From Deltaproteobacteria bacterium (GTDB lineage Bacteria; Desulfobacterota; Desulfarculia; Adiutricales; JAGVGV01), in the NCBI GenBank assembly GCA_020056895.1, contig JAGVGV010000030.1:1-22156 (forward strand): DNA of 22,156 nucleotides, given 5' to 3'. A program made the translations under genes and the position numbers. The notes under the pieces are model-generated. The model had not been told where the DNA came from and searched no databases. It saw only the letters and a program-made list of their open reading frames with translations. This document shows, piece after piece, positions 1 through 6,801 of the stretch. Every line of letters begins with the position of its first letter. Positions within the stretch are counted from its first letter, which is position 1.

Positions 1-2360
1 AAGCTTTCCTCTTCGGGCTGCCGGTACAATCGTTCGACTTGGGCCAGGTAGTCGTCCGGATCGCGCACCAGGCTTCGGGCCCGATTCCAGCGCTGTTCAA
101 CGGGCGTGCCCAGCAGCTCGGCTTCGGTCACTTGCCAGATATCCAGAATCCGCTGGTTGTAGTCCACCACATGCCCCGCCGGGTCCACCACCATGATGCC
201 GTCGGCCGATGCTTCCAGGGTGGCCCGGAGCAAGGAAAGGCTTTTGGCCAGTTCCTGTTCCGCCAAATGGCGTTCGGTCACGTCTTCCTGCATCATGACC
301 ACTTCGGTCAACCGGCCGGCTTCATTTTTAACCGGATAAACGAAGGCGCGGAGCCAGATATCCTTTTTCAGGCCTCGAGCCATGACCGGGGAACCGGGAG
401 GACCGAAGCGGACGGCGGGGGTGGCCGTTGGTTGTCCGCTGAAGGCCCGTCGTACGTACAACATCAAACCGCTGGTGAACAGCCGGCGGTCCAATAGAAT
501 GTTGTATTGGTCTAGAAGCCGCCGCGTTTCCTCTTCCGAGGTTCCCCACAGTTCGCGGAAAGCCCGGTTCACCATCACCGGCCGGCCGTCGGGCCGAAAG
601 ATGATGGTCGAAAACGGGGATTGATGGACCATGGTTTGGAAACGGTTTTCCGTGGCCTTGAGCGCTTCCTCGGCCAGCACCTGGTCGGTCAGGTCGATAA
701 CGTTGCCGATGTTGGCCAGGCGGCTCCGGAACAAAGCCGACGTGGCCCCCATTTCAAGCCAGACCGTGGTTCCATCCTTCCGGAGCGCCCGGAAGGTGTA
801 CCGGGGCGACACGGGTTCCCCATGCTCCCGCCGGAGGCCCCGATCCTTCACCCATTCCCGGTCGTCGGGGTGGACCAGTTCCCAAAACGACCGGCCCACC
901 ACTTCGTCGGCCCGGTCGTACCCCATGATTTCCACGAACCTGGGGTTCACGTACCGGAACCGGCCGTCCTGGATGATGTAGATGCCGGAAAGGGACGAAT
1001 CCACGATGACCCGGTACTGTTCTTCCGATTCCTTGAGCGCTTTTTCGGTGCGACGGGCTCCGGTGACCTCCCGAAAGCTCCAGACCCGGCCCACCACCTG
1101 GTCCTGGATCCGCTGGGGGATCGAATAGCGGTCGAACACCCGGCCGTCCTTGAACCGGATTTCACCGTGGGTTTCCTGATCCGGCTGGCGGGTGATCCGG
1201 TCGACTTCGTCGCGGAACGCTTCCGGGTCGGCGAGCCGGGGCAGCACATAGTCCAGCAGGCCCACGGCATCCCCCTGAGCCATGACCGCTTCGGGAACGC
1301 CCCACATCCGCGTGAATTTCCGGTTGTACCCTTCGATCCGGCCTTCGCGCGAGACCACCAGTATTCCGTCCGCCGTGGATTCGAGCGTGGCTTTAAGCAG
1401 CGACAGGGACCGCTCCAACTCCTTGGCCGCTCGTTTTTCACCTGAAATATCTCTGGTCCAGGTCTGAATGGCCTTTTTACCGCCCAACACGACCGGCCGT
1501 GCGTTGATTTCCGCGTCCAGAATGGAACCATCCTTGCGGATCAGGCGGATTTCGTATCGCGACGGGACGTTTTCGCCCCTCAGACGGGCCTGGGCCCGTT
1601 CCCACATAAGCTGGATGGAGTCGGGGTGGCAGAAGCGGCGGAAATCTTGGCCCACGATCTCTTTTTCGGAATAACCCAGCAAGTGGGTGGCTCTTTTGTT
1701 GACGAACTGGATGAATTGGCCATCGTGAACGAAAACCGCGTCGAAACTTTCTTCCACCAACGTGCGGTACCGTTCTTCGCTTTGCGTCAGGTCATTTTCA
1801 GCCCGCCGCCGTTCCTGGGTTTCCCGATGAGATTGAAGGGTAGCCTCGGCCAACCGCGCCTGGCCGTTGCCCAATTGCCGTTCCAGGGCGATCCGTGATT
1901 CCCGAAGCAGGTTTTCCGCCCGCCATTTGGCCGTGAGCGATGCCGCGAACTGCAGGATTTCCCGGGGGTGAACCGGTTTGCGAAGATACAGAATTTTGTC
2001 CGCCGGAGGAATCCGACGCCGGATTTCATCGGGATCAAAGGAACCGCTGCCGGAAACGATCACGATCTGGAGATCAGGGTCCAGGGTCCGGATTTCCCCG
2101 GCCAACCAGAGGCCGTCGGGGCCGTCGCCCAGGCGGTAATCGATGAACGCGGCGCCGAAGGGCCGCCGGTCGGCCATCGCTTGGCGGACCAGGTCCAAAG
2201 CCGGTTGAGCCCGGTCGGCCAGGGCCAGTTCGTACATCGGCTCCGGACCGGGGGGGGCGTTGGGGGCGGCGGGCGCGTCCGAAAACTCCCGTTCCAGAAC
2301 AATCCGGAACAGGTCCAGCATATCCGGGGCGTCGTCCACCACGAGAATCCGGGCGGTCAA
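1..2360 (-). CDS. Receiver plus multi-PAS signalling protein (N-terminal part, runs off left edge)
   Basis: The frame is open from a TTG at 2360 to the window edge (786 codons); the C-terminal output domain is not visible. Residues 1-132 form a response-regulator receiver: the acidic pair D9-D10 (ILVVDD), the probable phospho-acceptor D74 in FIDYRLGDGPDG, S103 and K128 are all present. The domain has a longer segment before D74 than CheY. A charged coiled-coil-like linker (about 135-185) leads into five PAS domains, starting near residues 190, 320, 445, 572 and 707. PAS2 and PAS5 resemble each other more than the rest. TTG was chosen because a purine-rich GGAAAGGGGGAA lies 9 nt upstream and an in-frame TGA lies further up. 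The family is usually a cytoplasmic hybrid histidine kinase or a GGDEF/EAL protein; which one cannot be decided here. Confidence 0.85.
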   Translation of the reverse strand, partial: MTARILVVDDAPDMLDLFRIVLEREFSDAPAAPNAPPGPEPMYELALADRAQPALDLVRQAMADRRPFGAAFIDYRLGDGPDGLWLAGEIRTLDPDLQIVIVSGSGSFDPDEIRRRIPPADKILYLRKPVHPREILQFAASLTAKWRAENLLRESRIALERQLGNGQARLAEATLQSHRETQERRRAENDLTQSEERYRTLVEESFDAVFVHDGQFIQFVNKRATHLLGYSEKEIVGQDFRRFCHPDSIQLMWERAQARLRGENVPSRYEIRLIRKDGSILDAEINARPVVLGGKKAIQTWTRDISGEKRAAKELERSLSLLKATLESTADGILVVSREGRIEGYNRKFTRMWGVPEAVMAQGDAVGLLDYVLPRLADPEAFRDEVDRITRQPDQETHGEIRFKDGRVFDRYSIPQRIQDQVVGRVWSFREVTGARRTEKALKESEEQYRVIVDSSLSGIYIIQDGRFRYVNPRFVEIMGYDRADEVVGRSFWELVHPDDREWVKDRGLRREHGEPVSPRYTFRALRKDGTTVWLEMGATSALFRSRLANIGNVIDLTDQVLAEEALKATENRFQTMVHQSPFSTIIFRPDGRPVMVNRAFRELWGTSEEETRRLLDQYNILLDRRLFTSGLMLYVRRAFSGQPTATPAVRFGPPGSPVMARGLKKDIWLRAFVYPVKNEAGRLTEVVMMQEDVTERHLAEQELAKSLSLLRATLEASADGIMVVDPAGHVVDYNQRILDIWQVTEAELLGTPVEQRWNRARSLVRDPDDYLAQVERLYRQPEEES

Positions 2361-2449
2361 GTTCGGGGCTTCCCCCTTTCCAATCAGGCTTCGGTAAATA
2401 ACATCATGGTATCACAAGAAAACAAAAGAGGCGAGAGGCGTTGGGGCTA

Positions 2450-2540
2450 GTGACAAGTCATGCGTTAACTGTCGGCAAGCGTTCAGCCGCTCTGGGTTAT
2501 GGCAACCACTTATTCCGACACTTGAAGCGTGACTTGTCAC
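2450..2540. repeat. Large imperfect inverted repeat (hairpin-forming element)
   Basis: The left arm (2450-2475) and the right arm (2515-2540) are each 26 nt and are reverse complements at 22 of 26 positions; two of the four mismatches would be G-U pairs in RNA. Each arm starts from a GTGACAAGTCA core and ends in TGTCGG at the loop side. The 39-nt centre (2476-2514) holds a small GGTT/AACC hairpin. It sits in the 371-bp gap between the divergent multi-PAS gene and the small secreted-protein gene. The gap contains no convincing ORF. It could be a MITE/REP-like element, a structured leader for the minus-strand gene, or a double operator. Confidence 0.6.
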
Positions 2541-2607
2541 CAGGTTCACCGGCGCGTTTTTTTCAACGCGGATGCGTTCAACTTTTTGACGATGTTTCCA
2601 TCTATCA

Positions 2608-2636
2608 TTGACGGATATATCGGAGGGCGGTATGGT
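2608..2636 (+). promoter_or_regulatory. Sigma70-like promoter for the small secreted protein gene
   Basis: TTGACG (2608-2613) and TATGGT (2631-2636) are separated by 17 nt. Transcription would start near 2643, leaving a leader of about 90 nt before the ATG at 2732. This is a sequence match only. Confidence 0.45.
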
Positions 2637-2731
2637 TCATCCGGCCCGATTTCCGGATCGGCGCCCTCTGGATCCGATTGGACGAAAAATCAATGCCTCA
2701 ACGAAGCATGATGAATAAGGAGCGGTTTCCC

Positions 2732-3043
2732 ATGAAAGGTGCTTCGGTTAAAACCATCGGGGTTCTTTCCCTGATCCTGACCCTGGTTTTTTTCCTGGCC
2801 GGTTCGGCTTCGGCCGGAGCCAAAACCGTAACCACCGTGGTCACCAGAATTGACGCCAACGCGGCCGGCGATGGATATATCGTCGCCACCCAAAACGGCA
2901 CGTACGCCCTGGCGTACGGCGCGGGCGGATACGGCAAATGGGATGAAATCTATTCCCTGATCCTGGATTCCATGCAAAAAAAGAAGTCCGTGACCCTGGT
3001 TTTGGGGCCGGACGGGATCGAGGACGCCCGGCCGGCCAAATAG
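2732..3043 (+). CDS. Small secreted protein of unknown function
   Basis: A 103-residue protein. Its first ~26 residues are a clear Sec signal peptide: Lys at positions 2 and 7, a hydrophobic core, and AGSASA before the likely cleavage site. The mature part (about 77 aa) has no cysteine. It contains a hydrophilic beta-rich stretch (VTRIDANAAGDGYIVATQNG), a Gly/Tyr-rich middle and a C-terminal VTLVLGPDGIEDAR segment, suggesting a small periplasmic beta fold. ATG 2732 was chosen over the in-frame ATGs at 2678, 2693, 2708 and 2711 because AAGGAG (2717-2722) lies 9 nt upstream and the signal peptide begins there. The nucleotidase gene follows on the same strand after 162 bp. I do not recognise the family. 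Confidence 0.75.
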   Translation: MKGASVKTIGVLSLILTLVFFLAGSASAGAKTVTTVVTRIDANAAGDGYIVATQNGTYALAYGAGGYGKWDEIYSLILDSMQKKKSVTLVLGPDGIEDARPAK

Positions 3044-3053
3044 AAACCGGCCG
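3029..3053 (+). other. Hairpin over the stop codon of the small secreted protein gene
   Basis: CGGCCGG (3029-3035) and CCGGCCG (3047-3053) form a perfect 7-bp GC stem with an 11-nt loop containing the TAG stop. No T-run follows, so it may attenuate or protect mRNA ends rather than act as a classical terminator. The remaining sequence up to 3205 shows no other feature. Confidence 0.35.
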
Positions 3054-3205
3054 TCAGCTATCAGTTGGCAACGGAAAGCCCAAAGGTTGAAGCCAATAAA
3101 TGCCTAAACGGCGCAACATTCCTCCATTGCTACTCAAGATTGAACCATTCCCTGGTTCCACCCTTTTTCCCGGTTCCGATTTACCCATATGAAAAGGAAG
3201 CCCCC

Positions 3206-5170
3206 GTGCGCCGCTATCTGATCTGGATTCTCTTCATCCTTCTGGTCTGGTCCGCCGCTCCGGCCTTCGGTCAGGCTCGGCCATTGGCCATTCTCCACAC
3301 CAATGACCTGCATTCCCATTTCCGTGGGTTCGCGCCCGAATCGGAATACACTCCCGACACGGTGGGGGACGACGCCGTGGTGGGCGGTTTCGCCCGTCTG
3401 GCCCGGGCGATCGATCAGGCCCGGGAAGACCGATCCGGCGCGGCGCTGACCGTGGATGCCGGGGATTTTTCCATGGGTACGCTCTATCACCTGGCTTTCC
3501 GGGAACGGGCTTATGAGGCCCGGCTGTTAACTCAAATGGGGTACGACGCGGCGACCTTTGGCAACCACGAATTCGATTTCGGCCCCCGGGGTCTGGCCCG
3601 GATGCTGGAAACGGCCAGGTACTATAACGGGCTGCCTCGGATGGTCCAGGCCAACGCCCGGTTCGATGCCAAGGACCCAAGGGACGACGAGTTGGAAAAG
3701 GCCTGGAAAAACGTTGGCGTCAAACCCTATACGATCATCACCCGGGCTGGTTTGCGCGTGGGCTTGTTTGGCCTTTTGGGCCGGGATGCCGCCGAAGTGA
3801 CGCCTTGGGCCAGGCCGGTCCGTTTCGCGGACGCCGTCGAAACCTCCCGGGAAATAGTTGAAATCCTTAGAAAAAAAGAACGGGTCGACCTGGTGGTGGC
3901 CTTGTCCCACGGTGGTTTGGAAGACGATATAAGCCGGTCCGAGGATGAAATTCTGGCCCGGAAGGTCCGGGGGATCGACGTGATCGTCAGCGGTCATACT
4001 CATACCCTGTTGGAACAGCCGCGAAGGGTGAAGGACACGCTGATCGTTCAGGCGGGTTCGTACGGCCGGGCGTTGGGGATTCTGGACCTGGTGGTGGAAG
4101 CGGACGAAAAGGTCCGGTTCGTGGCTTGGCGGGCCTTGCCCATCAACGACCGGCTGCCCGGTCGGCCCGATATCACCGCCCGAGTGGATGAATTTTCCCG
4201 GGAAATCGACGAGGAATTCCTGGCCAGCCAAGGGTACCGGATGGACGGCGTTTTGGCGGAAACCAAGGTGGACCTGGTGGGGGCGGACGCGGAATCGAAT
4301 CTGGGTAATTTGGCGGCCGACGGCATCCGCTGGGCCGCGGACCGCCACCGGGCAAAGGCCGAAGAACCCGTGGTCGCGGCCATGATTTCCAACGGAGTGC
4401 TCCGGGACGACCTGATCGGCGGCCTGACCGGACGAATCCAAACCGCCGACGCCTTTCGGACCGTCCCCTTGGGCCTGGGCCCGGACGGACGGCCCGGCTA
4501 CCCCCTGGTTTCGTTTTACCTGACCGCCGCGGAAATCAAAAAAGCTCTGGAAATCACCCCCAGTATTTATCCCCGAAAGGGGTCCAACTATTTCGTTCAG
4601 GTTTCCGGCGTCAAATACACCTATAACCCCCACCGCCTGATTTTCGATCGGGTGACCGACGTATGGTTGGGTGATGAGAACGCCGGATACCAGCCGCTGG
4701 ACTGTTCCCCGAACAATGCCCGCCTGTACCGCGTGGCGGCCGATATCTACAACGCCGGGTTTTTAAAGGTGATCGGCGGGTACACCCACGGCTTTTTGGA
4801 GATCGTGCCCAAGAATGCCCAAGGCCAGCCTCTGGCGGACCTGACCGAGGCTCTGATGGACGCGGATCCTGCCGTGGAAGGGATTCAGGAAGTCAAGGAA
4901 TGGAAGGCGGTTCTGGAATACCTGAAAAGCTTTTCGGACCGGGATGGCAACGAGCTTCCGGACGTGCCTGACCGGTACCGGGCTCCGACCGGCCGAATCC
5001 AATCCCAACCCACCTGGCATCCCTGGCATCTGGTCCGGAATCCGGCCTGGCATACCCGGGCGGCGGCACTGTTGGCTTCCGCCATCGTGGCGGCGGCTTT
5101 TTTCATCTGGCTCCGTTTTCGCCGGCGGACCGCAAAGGGAACCCCGGGCGGGAACCCCCAAAAAAGTTGA
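3206..5170 (+). CDS. Membrane-anchored periplasmic 5'-nucleotidase / 2',3'-cyclic phosphodiesterase family
   Basis: A 654-residue UshA-type metallophosphoesterase. The N-terminus is a signal peptide (RRYLIWILFILLVWSAAPAF, cleavage near residue 23). The calcineurin-like domain carries every metal-binding motif: HTNDLHSH (D34, H36), VDAGDF (D87), GNHEFDFG (N120, H121), ALSHGG and VSGHTH. The C-terminal 5'-nucleotidase substrate domain is present (ESNLGNLAADGIRWA, ISNGVLRDDL). Near residues 617-637 there is a hydrophobic segment followed by RFRRR, predicting a C-terminal membrane anchor with the catalytic part in the periplasm. Known relatives hydrolyse nucleotides for phosphate or nucleoside salvage. 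GTG 3206 was chosen because AAGGAAG lies 5 nt upstream and the signal peptide begins there; an in-frame ATG at 3065 would add 47 residues without family resemblance. Confidence 0.9.
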   Translation: MRRYLIWILFILLVWSAAPAFGQARPLAILHTNDLHSHFRGFAPESEYTPDTVGDDAVVGGFARLARAIDQAREDRSGAALTVDAGDFSMGTLYHLAFRERAYEARLLTQMGYDAATFGNHEFDFGPRGLARMLETARYYNGLPRMVQANARFDAKDPRDDELEKAWKNVGVKPYTIITRAGLRVGLFGLLGRDAAEVTPWARPVRFADAVETSREIVEILRKKERVDLVVALSHGGLEDDISRSEDEILARKVRGIDVIVSGHTHTLLEQPRRVKDTLIVQAGSYGRALGILDLVVEADEKVRFVAWRALPINDRLPGRPDITARVDEFSREIDEEFLASQGYRMDGVLAETKVDLVGADAESNLGNLAADGIRWAADRHRAKAEEPVVAAMISNGVLRDDLIGGLTGRIQTADAFRTVPLGLGPDGRPGYPLVSFYLTAAEIKKALEITPSIYPRKGSNYFVQVSGVKYTYNPHRLIFDRVTDVWLGDENAGYQPLDCSPNNARLYRVAADIYNAGFLKVIGGYTHGFLEIVPKNAQGQPLADLTEALMDADPAVEGIQEVKEWKAVLEYLKSFSDRDGNELPDVPDRYRAPTGRIQSQPTWHPWHLVRNPAWHTRAAALLASAIVAAAFFIWLRFRRRTAKGTPGGNPQKS

Positions 5171-5171
5171 C

Positions 5172-5204
5172 CCGGACCGCGAAAGTCCATTCCTCGCGGC
5201 CCGG
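5172..5204. terminator. Hairpin between convergent nucleotidase and lepB genes
   Basis: CCGGACCGCGA (5172-5182) pairs with TCGCGGCCCGG (5194-5204), with one internal mismatch and an 11-nt loop. It lies exactly between the two converging stop codons, so it could end transcription from both sides. T-tracts are weak. Its right arm overlaps one copy of the dispersed palindromic repeat. Confidence 0.5.
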
Positions 5205-5216
5205 TAACAACCTCAA
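5189..5216 (+). repeat. Dispersed palindromic repeat, copy C (partial)
   Basis: ATTCCTCGCGGCC (5189-5201) followed by AACCTCAA (5209-5216) matches the rimM copy (15548-15578) exactly in both blocks, with a spacing difference of 3 nt. Its 3' end overlaps the last codons of lepB. Confidence 0.4.
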
Positions 5217-5857
5217 TGAATTCCGCTGAAAAACCTGGACCACCGGGGCCGGAATTTTTCGGAATCCCACGACCATAGGTGATACTTGGCCTGGCCTCGG
5301 ACCGCTTCGACCGCCAAGGGACCCCAGAATCTTGAATCGTTGCTCGAATCCCGGTTGTCGCCCATGACGAATAAATGGCCCGGAGGCACCACCAGAGGGC
5401 CCAGGTTGTCCCGGCGGGCCACGTACGCGGCAAGAACGCGGTCGTCCGTGTACCCGATATAGGGTTCGTCCAACGGCCGGCCGTCGATGAACACTTTTTT
5501 ATCGGCAATGGTCAGGGTTTCCCCCGGCAGACCGATGATCCTTTTGATATAGGTGTCGTGGGACTGGGGATGATCGAAAACCACGATATCCCCCCGCTTC
5601 ACCGAACCGGTGTTCATCAGCACCACGTCGGTCAGAGGCAGCCGGAGATGGTACGCGGCCTTGTTTACGACAATCCGGTCGCCGATCTGAAGGGTTTCGA
5701 GCATGGACCCGGAAGGGATCATATAGGCCATGACCACGGATCCGCGGATCACGGTGGCCAAAAGCACCGCCAACCCGACGGCCACCACGTATTCACGCAC
5801 CACCTGGATCAGAGGTTTGGGCGGCTGGGGTTCCTGGGATTTGGAAAAGAAGGACAT
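5213..5857 (-). CDS. lepB: Signal peptidase I
   Basis: A 214-residue type I leader peptidase that cleaves Sec and Tat signal peptides at the outer face of the inner membrane. A single N-terminal transmembrane segment (about 23-43) precedes box B, PSGSM with the nucleophile S51. The general base is K105 in YIKRIIGLPGE, and the MGDNRDSSNDSR box E lies near the C-terminus. Length is typical of the one-TM form. ATG 5857 is chosen because GGAG lies 7 nt upstream; an in-frame ATG 24 nt earlier lacks this. The gene stands alone, convergent with the nucleotidase and divergent from the thioesterase. It would process the secreted products encoded next to it, although this is a general housekeeping role. 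Confidence 0.95.
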   Translation of the reverse strand: MSFFSKSQEPQPPKPLIQVVREYVVAVGLAVLLATVIRGSVVMAYMIPSGSMLETLQIGDRIVVNKAAYHLRLPLTDVVLMNTGSVKRGDIVVFDHPQSHDTYIKRIIGLPGETLTIADKKVFIDGRPLDEPYIGYTDDRVLAAYVARRDNLGPLVVPPGHLFVMGDNRDSSNDSRFWGPLAVEAVRGQAKYHLWSWDSEKFRPRWSRFFSGIH

Positions 5858-5897
5858 AAGGCATCTCCACGAATGAAACAACGATCAACGGGGTCGG

Positions 5898-5926
5898 AGT
5901 CTACCAGAAGCGGGCCGGCCTGGCAA
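5898..5926 (-). promoter_or_regulatory. Sigma70-like promoter for lepB
   Basis: On the minus strand TTGCCA (5926-5921) and TAGACT (5903-5898) are 17 nt apart. The start site would be near 5891, giving a leader of about 34 nt. Confidence 0.5.
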
Positions 5927-5990
5927 ACGGGCTTTTTTCGGTCGTCTGGTTGAATGGCTTCCCTGGGGAGGAAACCGGCTCCGGCCGGAC

Positions 5991-6012
5991 GGGAGGGGAA
6001 GCCTTCTCTCCC
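5991..6012 (+). other. Strong hairpin in the thioesterase leader
   Basis: Positions 5991-5999 pair with 6004-6012 over 9 bp (two G-U) around a 4-nt AGCC loop. The hairpin ends 33 nt before the ATG of the thioesterase, upstream of its AAGGAGG site. No T-run follows, so it is more likely a leader structure than a terminator. Confidence 0.4.
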
Positions 6013-6045
6013 AAAATGAAGGTGAACGCCTGAAGGAGGAAGAAG

Positions 6046-6585
6046 ATGCAAGGAAAAACCGTGCGCGAAAGCGCCATCATCATGGCGCACCAGACCATGC
6101 CCGAAGAAACCAACCCGTACGGCAACGTCCACGGCGGGGTCATTATGAAGCGGATCGACGAAGCCGCCGGAGTCTGCTCGATGCGGCACAGCCGCCGCAA
6201 TTCGGTAACGGTATCCATCGACCGCGTGGAATTCCGGTACCCGGTGTTCGTGGGGGAACTGGTCACGTACAAGGCGTCCGTCAACATGGTCGGCCGGACA
6301 TCGATGGAAGTGGGCGTCCGCGTCGAAGCGGAAAACCTGACCACGGGCAAGGTTCGTCACACATCTTCGGCGTACCTTACCTTCGTGGCGCTGGGGGATG
6401 ACGGCCGTCCCGCCGAGGTTCCGCCGCTGATCCTGGAAACCGATGAAGACCATCGCCGGAACCGGGAAGCCCTGTGCCGGCGGGAGATGCGTTTGGCCGA
6501 GAAAAAGAGGGAAGCCGCGAATCAGGATCGGGCGGAAGGCCAGAATCAGGGACCCGTCTGCCCGACCGACGCACCCTGCGCATGA
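6046..6585 (+). CDS. Hotdog-fold acyl-CoA thioesterase
   Basis: A 179-residue protein of the YciA/BACH (4HBT) acyl-CoA hydrolase group, which cleaves acyl-CoA to free acid and CoA. The family signature is clear: NPYGNVHGGVIMKRIDEAAG with catalytic D38, then the strand RVEFRYPVFVGELV and the C-terminal half of the hotdog fold up to about residue 130. The last ~45 residues are a charged helix-like tail (REMRLAEKKREA) beyond the fold. The start is secure: AAGGAGGAAGAAG immediately precedes the ATG. It is flanked by divergent lepB and by the convergent small cysteine-rich gene whose stop lies 13 nt away. Substrate chain length cannot be read from sequence. Confidence 0.88.
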   Translation: MQGKTVRESAIIMAHQTMPEETNPYGNVHGGVIMKRIDEAAGVCSMRHSRRNSVTVSIDRVEFRYPVFVGELVTYKASVNMVGRTSMEVGVRVEAENLTTGKVRHTSSAYLTFVALGDDGRPAEVPPLILETDEDHRRNREALCRREMRLAEKKREAANQDRAEGQNQGPVCPTDAPCA

Positions 6586-6598
6586 CACAAGGAAAAGC

Positions 6599-6784
6599 TC
6601 AGGCTCCATCTGGTTTTCTTGATTCCCGTTCGGTATCCGGGACGGGGCAGGGACCGTTTTTATGGACCAGGCGGCCCAGTTTTTGGCAGTGAAGGGCGGC
6701 GAAGGTCCGGCACGAACCGGCCCCGTCCACGCCCTTTTCCTTGGGAAAGGACGCCCACGGGCATTTCAGGTCGCAAAACCGCAC
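6599..6784 (-). CDS. Small cysteine-rich protein, last gene of the nucleotide-sugar operon
   Basis: A 61-residue protein starting at GTG with a near-perfect GGAGG site 6 nt upstream, 17 nt after the stop of the CapD-like gene. It has five cysteines (4, 8, 25, 33, 46) and histidines at 32 and 41, in the pattern CDLKCPW ... GSCRTF ... HCQKLGRLVHKNGPC. This suggests a small metal-binding domain (zinc or iron-sulphur). There is no signal peptide. The ordered Cys spacing, good ribosome-binding site and operon position argue that it is real rather than a shadow reading frame. I cannot name a family with confidence, and a role in the pathway is not implied by position alone. Confidence 0.65.
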   Translation of the reverse strand: MRFCDLKCPWASFPKEKGVDGAGSCRTFAALHCQKLGRLVHKNGPCPVPDTERESRKPDGA

Positions 6785-6801
6785 GGGGCGCCTCCGGATG
6801 G

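Noticed and set aside
39..2450. Several plus-strand frames of 80-274 codons opposite the sensor gene
   Set aside because: They are antisense shadows of GC-rich coding DNA: Pro/Arg/His-rich, without domains, while the minus strand encodes clear receiver and PAS motifs throughout.
2450..2540. Integron attC site
   Set aside because: GTTAAC and GTTAT occur, but the paired R/L core boxes of attC are not placed at the ends of the palindrome, and there is no integrase or cassette structure.
4207..4226. Further copy of the palindromic repeat (GAGGAATTCCTGGCC) inside the nucleotidase gene
   Set aside because: Only a short match, within conserved coding sequence; explained by the protein sequence and chance.
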